A DNA stretch of 13,332 nucleotides from Tyzzerella sp. UBA1042 (lineage in GTDB: Bacteria; Bacillota; Clostridia; Lachnospirales; Anaerotignaceae): positions 1 through 13,332 of the forward strand of contig DCDZ01000005.1 in NCBI GenBank assembly GCA_002316675.1, read 5' to 3'. This document shows, piece by piece, positions 1 to 6,184 of the stretch (its first letter is position 1; each line of letters opens with the position of its first letter). Below the pieces are notes generated by a model. It saw only the letters and a program-made list of their open reading frames with translations, was not told the origin of the DNA and searched no databases. The translations under genes and the position numbers were made by a program.

Positions 1-1
1 A

Positions 2-166
2 CAAACGGAATATGCAAAACTCCAAGAGCAGAAAGAAGCTCTATACGCTAATTATGGCAAACTGAAAAAACAGGTCAAGGAGTATGAAGTTATTAAACGG
101 AACATAGACAGTATTTTGCGGCAGGACAGACAGCCGGAAAAAGGAAAGGAAACAGAACGGGGATAA
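2..166 (+). CDS. C-terminal end of probable relaxase (partial, enters from left)
   Basis: An open frame runs from the window edge to TAA at 164-166 and encodes 54 residues. It is highly charged and helical (AKLQEQKEAL, YGKLKKQVKEYEVIKRNID) and ends in a Lys/Glu/Arg-rich tail. This resembles the C-terminal coiled tail of Firmicutes relaxase/mobilization nucleases of integrative and conjugative elements, which nick the transfer origin and lead the DNA strand during conjugation. The catalytic N-terminal domain lies outside the window, so the assignment rests on tail composition and on the recombinase fragment just downstream, a common gene order in such elements. Another coiled-coil mobilization protein is possible. 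Confidence 0.5.
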   Translation, partial: QTEYAKLQEQKEALYANYGKLKKQVKEYEVIKRNIDSILRQDRQPEKGKETERG

Positions 167-207
167 AGCCCGTTTTATGGTAGAAATATAATGAAAAAGG
201 TGGTAAA

Positions 208-801
208 ATACAGTTATCCAACAAAGAAAAACCCCTGCAGGAAGCGATTATGACGGCTGTGGACAGCGTGGTAGAGAATCAGAGGGAGGTTGTAGGAGCC
301 TTCAGAGAAAATGTGATACGAGTCATCGGTAGTTATACAACCAAAAACATAAAGACAGAGCTTGATGAGGAAATTGCCAAACTACAAAAACAGCTCCTTG
401 CTCTAATCGAAGAAAATGCCAAGCAAGGAGCTGTCAATGAGGATTTTGACCAGCAGTATAGGAAAATCGCAGAAGAAATGCAAGCCCTTAAAATGAAGAA
501 ACTAAAGCAGGCAAGAGAGCAGAAATTGGCTGGTGAATATGGACAAAGGGTAGGAGGAATGGACTCCTGCTTAAAAGGAGTAAGCTATAAAGTGGGAGAG
601 TTTCATGAGGATTTAATCAGACTTTTGATCCTCAGAATCAAGGTAATCAGCGAATCCAAAATAGAAATCCAATTTAAACATGGTATCGTCATGGAGCAAG
701 AAGTGGCATTTTATGACGCTTTCTGCCTTTCGTTTTTTTCCTCCGTCAATTCCGCGTTTCTCACTTGCGGATGTGGTTTTAACGCTTTGGGAATCTATTA
801 A
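208..801 (+). pseudogene. Large serine recombinase, C-terminal fragment
   Basis: The frame reads SNKEKPLQEAIMTAVDSVV and continues through a long Lys/Glu-rich coiled region to KVISESKIEIQFKHGIVMEQ. This pattern is typical of the C-terminal part (coiled coil plus the strand that follows it) of large serine recombinases that excise and integrate conjugative elements. The N-terminal resolvase domain with the catalytic serine and the zinc ribbon are absent: the frame is closed by a stop at 181-183, only a few codons upstream. An SD-like AAAGGTGG at 196-203 sits just before the surviving sequence and could be the original ribosome site, which would mean an internal deletion removed the first roughly 300 codons. 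From about 713 to the stop at 799-801 the frame reads through inverted IS sequence, so the last about 29 residues are not native. It is non-functional as a recombinase. Confidence 0.7.
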
Positions 802-1113
802 CCCATATGTCGGATTAGCCTTTCGTCCCGCATCAAGGCGTGTCTTTATCACCATATGTTCCAATATCTTATCCCATAGGCCGCTTTTTATTGCCCTTCG
901 ATAGAAGCTATGCACGGTCGAATATGGTGGAAAATCATGTGGCAAATGCCTCCACTGACATCCCGTCTTTACAAAATACAGTACCGCATTCGTAAGTTCT
1001 CGCTTCGGCCATGTTCGATTTCTCATTCCCGAAAATAGCGGTGCTATCTCTTCCCATTGCGTATCTGTCAGGTCGCTCGGGTACGACTGCTTACGCTGCA
1101 ATTTATCTCTCAT
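713..1113 (-). pseudogene. IS5-family transposase, truncated N-terminal half
   Basis: Reading from ATG at 1113-1111, the protein has the IS5 N-terminal domain (DUF4096 type: SDLTDTQWEEIAPLF, then TGCQWRHLPHDFPPYSTVHSFYRR) and the first DDE aspartate in GLIDSQSVKT. The second aspartate and the glutamate would lie in the missing half, so the protein cannot catalyse transposition. In frame 0 it reads GIDGGKKRKAES and runs out into antisense recombinase sequence, stopping at 613. In the -1 frame the same bases read GGKKTKGRKRH, which is the normal IS5 motif. The switch falls at a seven-A run (plus-strand T run 733-739), so the gene was probably translated by -1 programmed frameshifting before it was cut. 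Confidence 0.75.
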
Positions 1114-1119
1114 TCCTGC

Positions 1120-1125
1120 ATTATA
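1120..1125 (-). promoter_or_regulatory. Candidate -10 box of the IS transposase
   Basis: The minus strand reads TGTGATATAATG, with a perfect TATAAT. Transcription would start about seven bases further on, at about 1113, which is the first base of the transposase ATG. No convincing -35 hexamer was seen. Confidence 0.35.
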
Positions 1126-1142
1126 TCACAGGCTTCTCCCTT

Positions 1143-1631
1143 ATGAATACAGATTCTAAGTTAGTTGAAAACGCAATGCCTATGCATGTAAGCGAAGAAA
1201 CCCTAACAACTGAAACGGCATATTTTGCATTTCTGGATGGTTCACTGGTATTGTTTGATAAGAATATACCTGTTGAGGGAAGAGTTGCCTTTGTAAGCCC
1301 TGAATATTACAAACTTATAAAATTAGATAAGAACTTCACGCAGTCAGGTGATAAAGCATATGACATAGCTGTAAATGGAGCAGTTGGGAAAGTCGATAAA
1401 ACTGCCATAGTGGTTACCCCTACTGCCTATTGACCAACAGGAACAAATTTCATCATCACGCACCCTGCAGCAATGACTTCTCCGATTAAAATAGTAAGCT
1501 ATGAAACTCACGAAAACCCACAGGGCATTAACGGTTGGCTTGTAGAGGGCAGAATCTATTATGATGCTTTCGTGCTTAATAATAAGAAGTCAGCAATCTA
1601 TGTTTCCAAAAAACCGACCGGAGGAGCTTAA
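1143..1631 (+). pseudogene. Phage major capsid protein, C-terminal half with in-frame TGA
   Basis: The frame encodes AYFAFLDGSLVLFDKNIPVEG, then VAFVSPEYYKLIKLDKNF, GAVGKVDKTAIVVTPTAY, a TGA at 1431-1433, and continues in the same frame with PTGTNFIITHPAAMTSPIKI, ENPQGINGWLVEGRIYYDAF and a terminal AIYVSKKPTGGA before TAA at 1629-1631. This is the C-terminal region of a phage coat protein family common in clostridial prophages, whose members are typically about 270 residues with Leu in a SYLP-like motif where the TGA sits. TTA to TGA is a single base change. The N-terminal part is missing because the IS remnant abuts it at about 1140. No ribosome site is seen at 1143, so the piece is probably not expressed. 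The next gene follows after two bases. Confidence 0.8.
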
Positions 1632-1633
1632 GC

Positions 1634-2041
1634 ATGGGGAAAACAGAATATTCTTTTGACGGCTTAGATGAGCTTGAAAAACAACTTAGTGAAATGATAG
1701 AGGATGAGTATCCTCAGGAATTCAAAAAAATGGTGGTACAGTTAGCCTATGAGTTGCAAGGCAAAGTTAAGGAGTTAACACCAGTTTCAGAGCATGGCGG
1801 TCGTTTGCGTGATGGCTGGGAAGTTGGAAACATAGAAAAACGAGGGGACGAATATTATATAGAAGTTTATAACAATGTTGAATATGCTGAGCATATTGAG
1901 TACGGACACCGTACAAGAGGTGGAAAGAGTTTTGTAAAGGGTACGCATATGATGGATATTGCTTTAAGTGAAGTTAACCAACGGTTACCACGATATCTAA
2001 AATTATGGTTGAAAGATTTCATAAGTACACATTATGTTTAA
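1634..2041 (+). CDS. HK97 gp10-type phage head-tail/tail completion protein
   Basis: This 135-residue protein begins with the amphipathic FDGLDELEKQLSEMIEDEYP helix and carries LTPVSEHGGRLRDGWEV and NNVEYAEHIEYGHRTRGGKSF, motifs characteristic of the HK97 gp10 family. Members act at the head-tail junction or tail terminus of siphophage particles, where they help complete and join the tail. Length is normal for the family (about 120-145). The start is supported by GGAGGAG at 1620-1626 and lies two bases after the capsid stop, so the two genes were translationally coupled in the parent phage. It looks intact but is stranded among broken genes, and no other tail genes follow, so any present function in phage assembly is unlikely. 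Confidence 0.8.
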   Translation: MGKTEYSFDGLDELEKQLSEMIEDEYPQEFKKMVVQLAYELQGKVKELTPVSEHGGRLRDGWEVGNIEKRGDEYYIEVYNNVEYAEHIEYGHRTRGGKSFVKGTHMMDIALSEVNQRLPRYLKLWLKDFISTHYV

Positions 2042-2052
2042 ATTTATTAAAG

Positions 2053-2089
2053 TTAAACCGCTCTCAAACAATGTTTAAAGGCGGTTTAA
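2053..2089 (+). terminator. Hairpin after gp10 gene, possible terminator
   Basis: TTAAACCGC (2053-2061) pairs perfectly with GCGGTTTAA (2081-2089). The 19-base loop contains its own AAAC/GTTT pairing. It starts 12 bases after the stop codon. There is no long T run downstream (TCGTTTC only), so terminator function is uncertain. Confidence 0.4.
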
Positions 2090-2193
2090 TCGTTTCATTG
2101 AGTTGCATGAGATTACAAAGATTTACAATGAATTTGCATAAAAATAACATGATTTTTAACACATTTTCGCAATATTACGCATTTTTGCAAAAG

Positions 2194-2248
2194 AAAATGT
2201 GGCTCAGAGCTACATTTTGCCTGTCTTATAGTTACATTTTGCGTGTCT
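2194..2248 (+). repeat. Hairpin plus direct repeats of TACATTTTGC type
   Basis: AAAATGTGGCTC (2194-2205) and GAGCTACATTTT (2207-2218) form a 12-pair inverted repeat with one G-T pair around a single A. The right arm starts a direct repeat: TACATTTTGC followed by CTGTCT at 2211-2226 and by GTGTCT at 2233-2248, one mismatch in 16, period 22. Looser copies (ACATTTTCGC at 2161, GCATTTTTGC at 2180) lie just upstream. Bases 2090-2296 hold no gene I recognise. Iterated repeats of this kind can be transposase-binding ends of a lost insertion sequence or regulator sites. Confidence 0.5.
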
Positions 2249-2296
2249 AGCAACAACCATTGATCGTTCAATAAATAGCTGAAAAGAGGGAGTATT

Positions 2297-2556
2297 ATGA
2301 ATATTGAAGTGCGTTATTATTCAAAATCAGGTAATACAAAGAAAATTGCAGATGCCATCGCTAAACAAGCAGGGATATCCGCAAAGCCAATTCACGAGCC
2401 TATGCAAGGCAAAGTCGATATATTGTTTTTAGGAACCGGCATATATGCTTTTGACATTGTCCCGGTCACTATATGATTTTGCGTAAAGGGCGTCCAAATG
2501 CTGTTGATGTAAAAAACGCCGAGCAGTTTGCAAAATCATTAGTCAATAGTTTATGA
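2297..2556 (+). pseudogene. Flavodoxin-family protein with internal deletion
   Basis: From ATG at 2297 (SD GAGGGAG at 2285-2291) the frame reads MNIEVRYYSKSGNTKKIADA, the first strand and FMN-phosphate loop of a flavodoxin, then VDILFLGTGIYAFDI, and ends at TGA 2474-2476 after 59 residues. A second frame (+1) beginning at about 2459 reads CPGHYMILRKGRPN, VDVKNAEQFAKSLVNSL and stops at 2554-2556; this looks like the C-terminus of the same protein. Flavodoxins of this class are about 150 residues or more, so roughly half of the middle has been deleted and the ends joined out of frame at about 2457-2460. The product would lack the second FMN loop and is presumed inactive. The intact form would carry electrons in the cytoplasm. 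Confidence 0.65.
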
Positions 2557-2759
2557 AACGATTCGTTTAGAGCGCCAACTTGGCCCGAAGTCATCTATAA
2601 CAAACTATTGAAAATATACCGGGCGCTTATGCGCAAAAGAAAAATCATTATTCGCCGGGGTATAGCTATGTCTTAAAAACAAACATATTATTGCAGAACG
2701 GAGGTTTTGAGATAATCAAAGTTGCTGTTCTCTACATATGGAAGGATTGATTAATTGCA

Positions 2760-2780
2760 CCCTTTTTCTAAAGGGATTTT
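2760..2780 (+). terminator. Short hairpin with T run upstream of restriction gene
   Basis: CCCTTT (2760-2765), TTCT loop, AAAGGG (2770-2775), then ATTTTG. It may end transcription from the left and insulate the restriction gene, whose -35 box starts at 2779. Bases 2557-2759 hold no recognisable gene. Confidence 0.45.
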
Positions 2781-2808
2781 GACTTTTTTGGTTGATATGT
2801 GCTATACT
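2779..2808 (+). promoter_or_regulatory. Promoter of the restriction endonuclease gene
   Basis: TTGACT (2779-2784) and TATACT (2803-2808) are separated by 18 bases, and a TGC just before the -10 makes it an extended -10 promoter. A start near 2815 leaves a leader of about 34 bases before ATG at 2849, which excludes an earlier in-frame start at 2792 that would lie inside the promoter. Confidence 0.7.
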
Positions 2809-2848
2809 TTATGATAAGTTTTTGCATACAGGCAGAGGAGATGGAACA

Positions 2849-3772
2849 ATGTTATCAGGACTAAATCCAAATATTAAAATCGTTGAGGATGAAATCAAGA
2901 AGCATAGTAAAGCCTCTGAAACATATATTCACGTCTGCTTTTTATATCCGCAAGAGCAATATGAATGGGACGGTTGGGTTCCCACTGAATATCGCCGTAC
3001 AGGTATTTTGATTCAATCTAAAGATAAATTAACCGGCTATCTGAATGATGTATACGAACAAATGAATCCTAAAAATCTTGCGCAATGGCGTATCGCGCAA
3101 GAATCTTTTTGGCGTGAAAAGAAGAATGCTCAAACAACCAAGCGTTTTTTTGACAGCCTGGCAAAGGGCGGGTGGCAATGTGTTGAATGTACACTTCCGA
3201 AAAATCCAAACTGGGCAAGAAGAATACAAGATTTGAAGGAATCTGGCTATACGCTTGCTACGGATACGAAAAAATATTGTCCTACGTGCGGAATGAATAA
3301 AACCCATATCATTCTGCTTCCTATAAAGCGTGGCGGTCTTCAGGGTAATGGATATGAAACATGGTCTCCGGCTTTGAGAAAGCGCATTATTCGTGTGCTT
3401 GGCGGAATAGATGTATATGAAAATGTACAATCCTCTCATTGCTTGCCCGATCATAAATTTTCAGAAATCAGATGGGATGAAAGCACGAAGGGTGCAAACC
3501 TCGATTCCATGTCTGATGCTGAGATTCGCCAAAAATTCCAGTTGATGACAAACCAAAGAAATCAGCAAAAAAGAGAAGTTTGCCGCACTTGTTATCAAAC
3601 TGGCAAACGCGGAATAATTTTTGGAATTCCATTTTTCTATGAAGGGAATGAAAATTGGGGTAATGGGATACCACCCAAAGGCAAAGAAGCTGAAAGAGGT
3701 TGTGTTGGTTGCCCTTGGTACGATATTGCCCATTGGCGTATTGCATTATTGAAAAAGATTGAAGATAAATAA
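2849..3772 (+). CDS. Type II restriction endonuclease, HNH-like with zinc fingers
   Basis: This 307-residue protein lies directly upstream of a C5-cytosine methyltransferase, which identifies it as the nuclease of a type II restriction-modification pair. Four CxxC pairs are seen: C111/C114 with C144/C147, and C245/C248 with C285/C288, probably two structural zinc sites. Between them lies CLPDHKFSEIRWD (H202) and LMTNQRNQQKREVCRTC (N238, K241), arranged like a beta-beta-alpha-metal HNH nuclease with an Asp-His general base and a later Asn. Nucleases of this fold use one metal ion to cut DNA. The ATG at 2849 was chosen because of AGAGGA at 2834-2839 and the promoter just upstream. The recognition sequence cannot be read from the protein. 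The frame is intact with no sign of decay. Confidence 0.75.
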   Translation: MLSGLNPNIKIVEDEIKKHSKASETYIHVCFLYPQEQYEWDGWVPTEYRRTGILIQSKDKLTGYLNDVYEQMNPKNLAQWRIAQESFWREKKNAQTTKRFFDSLAKGGWQCVECTLPKNPNWARRIQDLKESGYTLATDTKKYCPTCGMNKTHIILLPIKRGGLQGNGYETWSPALRKRIIRVLGGIDVYENVQSSHCLPDHKFSEIRWDESTKGANLDSMSDAEIRQKFQLMTNQRNQQKREVCRTCYQTGKRGIIFGIPFFYEGNENWGNGIPPKGKEAERGCVGCPWYDIAHWRIALLKKIEDK

Positions 3773-3837
3773 GTGATTGATATTGCTGCTTCAACAATTT
3801 TTCTGCCTAAAAAACAGGTTATGGAAGGAGCTACAAT

Positions 3838-5292
3838 ATGATAAAAACAGTTGGTAGCGTTTGCTCTGGTATTGAAGCTGCATCAGTTGCATGGGAACCT
3901 CTCGGGCTTCATTTTGAATGGTTTTCTGAAATAGCGGCATTTCCATCTTTGATACTGAATGACAAGTATCCGGATACTCCGAACCTAGGGGATATGAAGG
4001 ATATTGCCCCTAAATTATTTGAGGAAACCATTGCTGCGCCGGATCTGATTTGTGGAGGTACGCCGTGTCAGACATTTTCCCTGGCAGGATGGCAAAACGG
4101 GCTAAATGATGACCGTGGAAATCTCACATTAAAATTTGTTGATATTATTGAAGCCAACGATAGTATAAGAGCAAAATATGATAAAAATCCGTCTGTTGTA
4201 TTTTGGGAAAATGTCGCAGGGGTTCTTTCTGATAAAACAAACGCATTTGGCTGTCTGGTTTCTTCCCTTGCAGGATTAGATGAAGTGATTTCCATGGCTA
4301 AATGGCCAAATGCAGGGCTTGTTCGAGGCCCAAAAAGAAATGTTGCTTGGCGGGTGTTGGATGCAAAATATTTTTCTTTGCCGCAACAACGCAAAAGGCT
4401 ATATCTATTAGCAGGCGGAAAGGATTTTGACCCTGAGAAAATACTATTTGAAATACATACAAAAGAACTGCCGGAATATCCATCCGCTCCGTTAACTTTT
4501 GTTAAAGACGGACATAAATTTGAAGTTTTTCGAGAATATACAGATTGCCTCTATTCCGCATATGGAACCAAGTGGAATGGAAATGCTGCGGCAACGAACG
4601 GTTCCTTGTTTGTTGTCCAGGATGACAGAATCCGTAGACTTTCGCCCCTGGAATGTGAGCGGCTAATGGGCTTTCCTGATCATTATACAGACCGTCCAAA
4701 GGCAAAGAAAACGAACCGCTATCAAGCAATTGGAAACTCTTGGGCTGTTCCGGTCATTGAATGGATTGGAACCCGTATACTTGAGGGTGGCGATTGTAAT
4801 TTGAAGGTCGATTGTAATAATCCGTGGATCAATAGATATGTAACAAATCTTGATGGGAATTCATATTTTTTTAACTTTGGTAAAGATATAGTCACTATTG
4901 ATGGCGGTTTGCAGATTAACTGTACTGCGATCCCAGAAAATGGCCAAATTGGTACGATGTATGATATTGTTTCTTGCGATGCGACCGAAGATATTTATAT
5001 TACGCCTGTTGGTTGCTACGGAATTGTTCGCAGGAAGCAAGAGCGTAATTTGCCAATCAACGAGAGGCTGGAAAAAGTATTACTTGCAATATCTTCCGAG
5101 ATGACACCTGAAGAAATAGAGAAACGGTCAAGAGTTCAGCCAAGAGGACGATTTAGTACACAGAAAAAAGAAAAACAGGTGGACTCCATCATTGAAGTAC
5201 TGCCGACAAATCATGCCCTGTCACTTAAAGCCGGTAGTGCAAGCCTAAATGCAAATACTGCCGTTCAGGTTTCTATTTTTGATATCATTTGA
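3838..5292 (+). CDS. DNA (cytosine-5-)-methyltransferase
   Basis: The enzyme transfers a methyl group from S-adenosylmethionine to C5 of cytosine and presumably protects host DNA from the nuclease encoded upstream. Motifs occur in order: motif I VCSGIEAAS (8-16), motif IV GGTPCQTFS with catalytic C77, motif VI ENV (124-126), motif VIII QQRKR (183-187), motif IX region RRLSPLECERLMGFPDHYT, and motif X YQAIGNSWAVP with GNS at 299-301. The target-recognition stretch between VIII and IX is short (about 200-265). Residues 320-484 extend well beyond motif X, where many members of the family end. Start ATG has GAAGGAG at 3823-3829. The gene follows the nuclease by 65 bases, with no controller gene between, so both are probably cotranscribed. 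Confidence 0.93.
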   Translation: MIKTVGSVCSGIEAASVAWEPLGLHFEWFSEIAAFPSLILNDKYPDTPNLGDMKDIAPKLFEETIAAPDLICGGTPCQTFSLAGWQNGLNDDRGNLTLKFVDIIEANDSIRAKYDKNPSVVFWENVAGVLSDKTNAFGCLVSSLAGLDEVISMAKWPNAGLVRGPKRNVAWRVLDAKYFSLPQQRKRLYLLAGGKDFDPEKILFEIHTKELPEYPSAPLTFVKDGHKFEVFREYTDCLYSAYGTKWNGNAAATNGSLFVVQDDRIRRLSPLECERLMGFPDHYTDRPKAKKTNRYQAIGNSWAVPVIEWIGTRILEGGDCNLKVDCNNPWINRYVTNLDGNSYFFNFGKDIVTIDGGLQINCTAIPENGQIGTMYDIVSCDATEDIYITPVGCYGIVRRKQERNLPINERLEKVLLAISSEMTPEEIEKRSRVQPRGRFSTQKKEKQVDSIIEVLPTNHALSLKAGSASLNANTAVQVSIFDII

Positions 5293-5295
5293 CGT

Positions 5296-5331
5296 AAAAA
5301 GCTTCCGTGTTTTGTGCACAGGGGCTTTTTT
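5296..5331 (+). terminator. Rho-independent terminator of the restriction-modification module
   Basis: AAAAAGC (5296-5302) pairs with GCTTTTT (5324-5330), with further CC/GG and TGT/ACA pairing inside, and the 3' arm itself is a T run. It begins three bases after the methyltransferase stop. Confidence 0.85.
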
Positions 5332-5600
5332 ATACCATCCCCATCTCTGTAACAATAACCTCTATCTATGTTTTCAAAAATATCAGGCGAATCATAGTGC
5401 ACAATCCCGAAGCATCTTCTTTGGACATTCTCATGTGTTCAATCGTTCATAGGTTTTTGGACATAGGGCTTTATATTCTCCGAACTGTACCAACGGGCAG
5501 AGCTGTATTCTATGTTTTTTCGCATTTCTGTCTTTTCGGATTTCTGTCTTTGTTGTATATGGAAAGCCGGAAAGCCTGTGTCCCTTTCTTAAAGAGATAG

Positions 5601-5699
5601 ACAAAAAGCAGATATATAGATCAACATAAATATAGAGCTTTGGATGAGAAAGGGTTGACTCCTACTGATGAAATAGCAAAAAAAGCGGAAGAATATTGA
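5601..5699 (+). pseudogene. Orphan 3' end of an unknown gene
   Basis: After a stop at 5598-5600 the frame reads RYIDQHKYRALDEKGLTPTD and EIAKKAEEY before TGA at 5697-5699. The charged, helical composition looks like a genuine protein C-terminus, and a terminator follows about 57 bases later. There is no start codon or ribosome site, so it is probably the remnant of a gene lost upstream. I do not recognise the family. Confidence 0.3.
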
Positions 5700-5756
5700 C
5701 CAAGCGAACAATGGATTATATAGAAAAGTTTTCATATTGAACAAAAATAAAAATGA

Positions 5757-5791
5757 GGATTGCATTCAAATTTTAGGATGCAGTCCTTTTT
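5757..5791 (+). terminator. Rho-independent terminator after orphan frame
   Basis: GGATTGCAT (5757-5765) pairs with ATGCAGTCC (5778-5786), including one G-T pair, around an AT-rich loop, followed by TTTTT (5787-5791). Confidence 0.75.
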
Positions 5792-6073
5792 GATGCGAAA
5801 AGTATGGTGAATTTTACTTTCGTACAATGGAGATGGTGGCATAAATAAGAGGCGGAATTTTCTTTTCTATTTCCCCTTTGATTATCGGCAATTTGAGTAA
5901 AGTTCCATTTATATTAAAATGTGTACTAAAAAATACAATCTGAAATTACCGGGAAAAATCTTATAACTACGGCATTTTTATTGAATAAAATCCCTAATCC
6001 ACAAAGAAATTTCAGTGTATAAAAGTATAAGCATTCAACAAAATTGTTTAAAAATTAATAGTGGTTTTGCGAA

Positions 6074-6102
6074 TTGATAGCGGGCAGACAGTGTGCTAGT
6101 AT
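6074..6102 (+). promoter_or_regulatory. Promoter of the gntR-TRAP catabolic operon
   Basis: TTGATA (6074-6079) and TAGTAT (6097-6102) are 17 bases apart, with TGC before the -10 (extended -10). Transcription should start at about 6108-6110, inside the inverted repeat described next. The leader before the regulator ATG is about 75 bases. Confidence 0.7.
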
Positions 6103-6105
6103 CAA

Positions 6106-6140
6106 ATTGCATACAACATTGTATGCAATGGTGCATACAA
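6106..6140 (+). promoter_or_regulatory. Operator, probably for the GntR/FCD regulator
   Basis: ATTGCATACAA (6106-6116) and TTGTATGCAAT (6119-6129) are perfect 11-base arms around CA. A third half-site, TGCATACAA, follows at 6132-6140, so two like-oriented half-sites lie 24 bases apart. The site overlaps the predicted start point and lies immediately before a GntR-family gene, a typical layout for autorepression relieved by an inducer. FCD-type GntR proteins bind short TNGT/ACNA-type palindromes, which the TTGTATGCAA core resembles. Confidence 0.75.
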
Positions 6141-6184
6141 GTTTTTCTGCTGCAGTATCCAAAAACGAATGTAGAAGGTGATAT

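Larger units (their letters stand above)
713..1140 (-). mobile_element. IS5-family insertion sequence remnant, 3' half lost
   Basis: The minus strand carries the 5' half of an IS5-type element: its presumed outer end near 1135-1140, a TATAAT -10 box, and the N-terminal half of the transposase. Homology stops abruptly at about 713, inside the codons for the conserved RKRH motif, where the recombinase fragment begins. The distal half of the transposase and the other terminal inverted repeat are therefore gone. I could not define the terminal repeats because only one end is present. On the other flank the sequence passes directly into a capsid gene fragment. Confidence 0.7.
5332..6060 (+). other. 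Gene-poor spacer between restriction module and catabolic operon
   Basis: I see no confident gene here. Possible plus-strand frames at 5307-5600 have no ribosome site and no recognisable motif. A minus-strand frame ending at 5439, with ATG at 5525, encodes 28 residues (MRKNIEYSSARWYSSENIKP and on), also unassigned. The part after 5800 is AT-rich and precedes the operon promoter. Confidence 0.5.

Noticed and set aside
1011..1142. N-terminal part of the open frame that enters the capsid fragment
   Set aside because: These codons are antisense to the IS transposase start; capsid homology begins only after about 1143.
2005..2250. 81-codon plus-strand frame overlapping the gp10 gene end
   Set aside because: No SD site, no family resemblance, and it runs through the hairpin and repeat region.
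2572..2630. AGCGCC / GGGCGCT inverted repeat as a terminator or att-like site
   Set aside because: Only six pairs around a loop of about 40 bases, with no T run and no matching core elsewhere in the window.
5307..5600. 97-codon plus-strand frame after the methyltransferase
   Set aside because: Its start lies inside the terminator, it lacks an SD site, and the composition looks random.
5804..5848. Tryptophan-rich mini frame MVNFTFVQWRWWHK, possible leader peptide
   Set aside because: No SD site, no attenuator hairpins of the trp type after it, and no tryptophan-related gene downstream.
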